The translations under genes and the position numbers were made by a program. 7,831 bases of DNA from Dehalococcoidia bacterium (lineage in GTDB: Bacteria > Chloroflexota > Dehalococcoidia > UBA6926), in contig JAAXGS010000086.1 in assembly GCA_012271225.1 (NCBI GenBank), positions 3,467-11,297 of the forward strand, given 5' to 3'. The notes beneath the pieces were generated by a model. It was not told the DNA's origin and did not search any database. It saw only the letters and a list, made by a program, of their open reading frames with translations. Below, piece by piece: positions 6,324 to 7,831 of the stretch. Within the stretch, counting starts at the first letter, position 1. The number at the start of each line of letters is the position of its first letter.

Positions 6324-6550
6324 GGCTGCGCCTCCTCATAGTTCCGCCCGTCCGGGCCTTTTCTCTCACGCAGACGATCCCACAGGGCCTTGACCAGGAT
6401 CACAAACACGCCGATGACGATGACGGGCAGGCCGAAACGAATCAAAAAGTGTATGTCATCCGCCGAGATGAGAACGCGCAGAAGCGTATAGAGTCCGTAT
6501 CCGCCCACCATCACGAATCCCACCAGCAGCAGCGCCAGTCCCACTCTCAT
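6320..6550 (-). CDS. Small two-helix membrane protein coupled to the YbjQ-like gene
   Basis: I do not recognise the family. From the ATG at 6550 it encodes 76 residues with two hydrophobic helices: about residues 2-24 (MRVGLALLLVGFVMVGGYG onward) and 36-56 (around FGLPVIVIGVFVILVKAL). The C-terminus is short and charged (DRLRERKGPDGRNYEEAQP). The start is set by GGAGG 7 nt upstream; an in-frame ATG at 6595 would add 15 residues but lies within the predicted promoter and has no such site. The gene is the first of three and its last bases overlap the YbjQ-like start. Small membrane proteins of this kind commonly sit beside YbjQ genes, but no function can be stated. Confidence 0.75.
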   Translation of the reverse strand: MRVGLALLLVGFVMVGGYGLYTLLRVLISADDIHFLIRFGLPVIVIGVFVILVKALWDRLRERKGPDGRNYEEAQP

Positions 6551-6557
6551 CTCTGAT

Positions 6558-6562
6558 CCTCC
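6558..6562 (-). promoter_or_regulatory. Ribosome binding site fixing the start at 6550
   Basis: GGAGG on the minus strand lies 7 nt before the ATG at 6550. This favours the 76-residue over the 91-residue version of the membrane protein. Confidence 0.7.
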
Positions 6563-6590
6563 GGTGGCGTGCGTCTCCCTCTGCTGCCAC

Positions 6591-6596
6591 ATCATA
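6591..6596 (-). promoter_or_regulatory. Possible -10 element of the three-gene membrane/YbjQ unit
   Basis: TATGAT on the minus strand (5 of 6 match to TATAAT) lies about 40 nt before the ATG at 6550, leaving room for a short leader. No convincing -35 hexamer is present at 16-18 nt, so the call is tentative. Confidence 0.3.
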
Positions 6597-6648
6597 CCCG
6601 CCGTGCGCGCCGGAGTGCCTGCAGGTCATTCCCCACGTCGGTTGAACA

Positions 6649-6669
6649 GAGGGCCGTCTGGCAGCCCTC
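6649..6669 (-). terminator. Hairpin just after the PfkB-like gene
   Basis: On the minus strand GAGGGC (6669-6664) pairs with GCCCTC (6654-6649) around a 9-nt loop, beginning 7 nt after the stop codon ending at 6677. The position suits a terminator separating the PfkB-like gene from the unit starting at 6550, but the following bases are not a clear T-run. Confidence 0.35.
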
Positions 6670-6676
6670 CGGCCGC

Positions 6677-7399
6677 CTACTGGGGAATGGCGTCCCTGTC
6701 CGGAATGTCCTTGTATGAGAGGCTGGGCGTGTGGGGCAGGAGCGTTGTGGCCGCGGCGGCAAAGCGGGACGCGGTCACCGCGTCCCGCGTCTCCGTGAGA
6801 CGGACGAGAAAGGCCGCCGCCAGCACAGCGATGGCAGGAGAGTCTGAGCCCCTGCGCGCTCCCGCGTCCTCTGCGACAGCGCTCCAGGCGCCCCGCCACC
6901 ACAGGCGGATGCCGCCCCGCGGGCCCATGGACAGCGCGATGTTCTGCGCGGGGCGGGCCGTGGACCAGGCGTCATGCTCCCCGATGAAATCGTCCTCGCT
7001 CAGGAACAGAACGTTGGCGTCACACGCAATCGGCGGGTTTGGCTCCGCCTCACTCCCCGTCGCCGCGACGGACGATTCAACAAACCCCCGCGCGATGACG
7101 CCGACGAGCGAGCGCGTGAATTTGCCCGGCAGCGTGGGGTCCACCTCATCATCGTCCTGCGCCGCGAGGACGATCCGGGCGTCGAGCGCCTCGTGCAACA
7201 TGCCGCTCGCGTCGATCCGTCGGTTTGTGGTTCCCACTGACCCGACATGCTCGATGGCACCCGCCAGAAGAAACACCGTATCGGCTGAGGAGCGCAGCAT
7301 AGCCCGCTGGCCGAGTTTGACAGCCGTGAATGCCGCCACGGCCGCCCGTGAACTGTCAGACCGGCCGCCGACGACAAAGAAATCGGGGGGAAGGGTCAT
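6677..7399 (-). CDS. Degenerate PfkB/ribokinase-like protein, probable pseudokinase
   Basis: This 240-residue protein follows the outline of PfkB-family sugar/nucleoside kinases. An N-terminal strand (DFFVVGG) is followed by SRAAVAAFTAVKLGQRA, where family members carry a GG-T-x-x-x-A-A-x-x-x-x-x-L-G helix. Residues 55-61 hold a TT pair, 83-106 resemble the EVDP to LVGV region, 129-138 read NVLFLSEDDF, and 153-175 match the strand-G-x-x-G-strand near the nucleotide site. The catalytic motif, normally DPTGAGD before an AAAFL helix, is here DSPAIAV (186-192) before LAAAFL: both glycines and the catalytic aspartate are gone. The N-terminus is also about 40 residues shorter than usual (family about 280-310). 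I infer a non-catalytic, possibly ligand-sensing homologue. The frame is intact with normal G+C-rich codon use, arguing against a pseudogene. It starts 93 nt after jag. The start site is only moderately supported (GGAG 11 nt upstream within a palindrome at 7405-7416). Confidence 0.65.
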   Translation of the reverse strand: MTLPPDFFVVGGRSDSSRAAVAAFTAVKLGQRAMLRSSADTVFLLAGAIEHVGSVGTTNRRIDASGMLHEALDARIVLAAQDDDEVDPTLPGKFTRSLVGVIARGFVESSVAATGSEAEPNPPIACDANVLFLSEDDFIGEHDAWSTARPAQNIALSMGPRGGIRLWWRGAWSAVAEDAGARRGSDSPAIAVLAAAFLVRLTETRDAVTASRFAAAATTLLPHTPSLSYKDIPDRDAIPQ

Positions 7400-7450
7400 G
7401 GGAGCCGGAGCTCCGGGGGCGTGCCAGGAGCGCGCGGGGAAACGGCGTCC

Positions 7451-7470
7451 GGCGCGGCGCCAGCCGCGCC
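7451..7470 (-). terminator. Perfect 8-bp hairpin between jag and the PfkB-like gene
   Basis: GGCGCGGC at 7451-7458 and GCCGCGCC at 7463-7470 are perfect complements around a 4-nt loop, 22 nt after the jag stop. It is the strongest uninterrupted stem noticed in the window. On the minus strand it is followed within about 10 nt by only a short T-run, so it may be an atypical G+C-rich terminator or an mRNA-stabilising hairpin. Confidence 0.4.
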
Positions 7471-7492
7471 CTTTGGCATGGCGAGGGCGGCG

Positions 7493-7831
7493 CTATGCGC
7501 GTGGGCCAGGCTCCGGCTCACCCTCCTCGTCATAGTCGTCCTCATCGAATTCGTCTTCCTCAAAATCGTCTTCGTCGTAGTCCTCGTCGTCATACTCGCC
7601 GTCGAGATCCCCGCCCTCATCATCAATGTAATCATCGTCGTCTTCGTCATAATCCTCGTCCGCGTCGGGCGGCGGCGGTGGCGGCTCGGCGCGTTGGGGG
7701 GCGCGCCGTGTGGCGGCGGGGCGCGGCGCCTGCTGAATGGTCACCCGGCGGTTTTCGCCCTGCCCGGTGCTGCCGGTGACGATGGTGGCATCGTCGGCCA
7801 GGGTCATGTGAACGATGCGGCGATCCGCCGG
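7493..7831 (-). CDS. jag: Jag/KhpB-type R3H RNA-binding protein, C-terminal part with acidic tail
   Basis: The frame is open to the right window edge, so only the last 112 residues are visible. The first visible residues, PADRRIVH through LADD to GENRRVTIQ, form the second half of an R3H domain: the R-x-x-x-H signature (RRIVH), an L-x-D-D turn and the closing RR-V-x-I strand. This is how Jag/KhpB/EloR proteins end. They bind RNA with KhpA and affect cell elongation and division; the Jag-N and KH domains would be outside the window. After the R3H domain comes a Pro/Arg/Ala linker with six consecutive prolines, then a tail of about 50 residues made almost only of Asp, Glu and regularly spaced Tyr/Phe. 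Jag proteins usually end soon after R3H, so this tail is an addition. An ATG at 7807 lies inside the R3H domain and is not the true start. In many bacteria jag follows rnpA and yidC, which may lie to the right. Confidence 0.8.
   Translation of the reverse strand, partial: PADRRIVHMTLADDATIVTGSTGQGENRRVTIQQAPRPAATRRAPQRAEPPPPPPDADEDYDEDDDDYIDDEGGDLDGEYDDEDYDEDDFEEDEFDEDDYDEEGEPEPGPRA
7520..7594 (-). repeat. 15-bp periodic segment coding a five-residue aromatic/acidic repeat
   Basis: Within the jag tail, aromatic residues occur every fifth position: Y, Y, F, F, Y at codons starting 7594, 7579, 7564, 7549 and 7534. The first four are followed by exactly four Asp/Glu and the last by DEE and then Gly. 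The DNA is a degenerate 15-bp repeat rich in TCGTC/TCTTC on the plus strand. Codons vary between units, so the pattern appears maintained at protein level and not only as fresh slippage. Confidence 0.65.

Noticed and set aside
6564..7535. 323-codon plus-strand frame opposite the PfkB-like gene
   Set aside because: Its translation is low-complexity Ala/Arg/Ser/Pro typical of an antisense shadow, while the minus-strand frame shows ordered PfkB-like motifs.
7520..7680. Simple microsatellite or CRISPR-like repeat in the TCGTC-rich segment
   Set aside because: The period is in frame with a protein pattern, codons vary between units and there are no spacers, so it is a coding acidic tail.

Overview
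The window looks like chromosomal DNA from a G+C-rich bacterium. The best guess is Chloroflexota, possibly Dehalococcoidia or a relative. This rests on the type-2 isoleucyl-tRNA synthetase with a GVHH active-site signature and the style of the DnaA domain I. It is an inference from remembered family features, not a database result. No tRNA, rRNA, CRISPR array, insertion sequence or phage gene was recognised.

Layout, left to right. (1) Positions 1-272, minus strand: the N-terminal part of a protein carrying a DnaA domain I, running off the left edge. (2) Positions 273-557: a divergent intergenic region with a good sigma70-type promoter for fmt and an unusual bulged hairpin or inverted repeat over its start site. 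(3) Positions 558-1529, plus strand: fmt, methionyl-tRNA formyltransferase. (4) Positions 1554-2324, minus strand: a hypothetical protein of visibly lower G+C, convergent with fmt and starting 7 nt after the ileS stop. (5) Positions 2332-5541, minus strand: ileS, isoleucyl-tRNA synthetase, with its own promoter and a roughly 110-nt leader. (6) Positions 5727-6550, minus strand: a compact three-gene unit of a two-helix membrane protein, a YbjQ/UPF0145 protein and a PLDc_N-type two-helix membrane protein. (7) Positions 6677-7399, minus strand: a degenerate PfkB/ribokinase-like protein that has lost the GAGD catalytic motif. (8) Positions 7493-7831, minus strand: the C-terminal end of a Jag/KhpB-type R3H RNA-binding protein with a long acidic tail, running off the right edge.

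The theme is translation and core information processing: fmt makes the initiator formyl-Met-tRNA, ileS charges tRNA-Ile, Jag/KhpB binds RNA, and the DnaA_N protein belongs to replication initiation or a derivative of it. Everything except fmt is on the minus strand, probably as three or four transcription units.

The most notable points are the GVHH-type IleRS, where the HXGH His and Gly are exchanged (a variant linked to mupirocin hyper-resistance), the apparent PfkB pseudokinase beside jag, the five-residue aromatic/acidic repeat in the Jag tail, the composition-discordant gene behind ileS, and the bulged hairpin at the fmt promoter.
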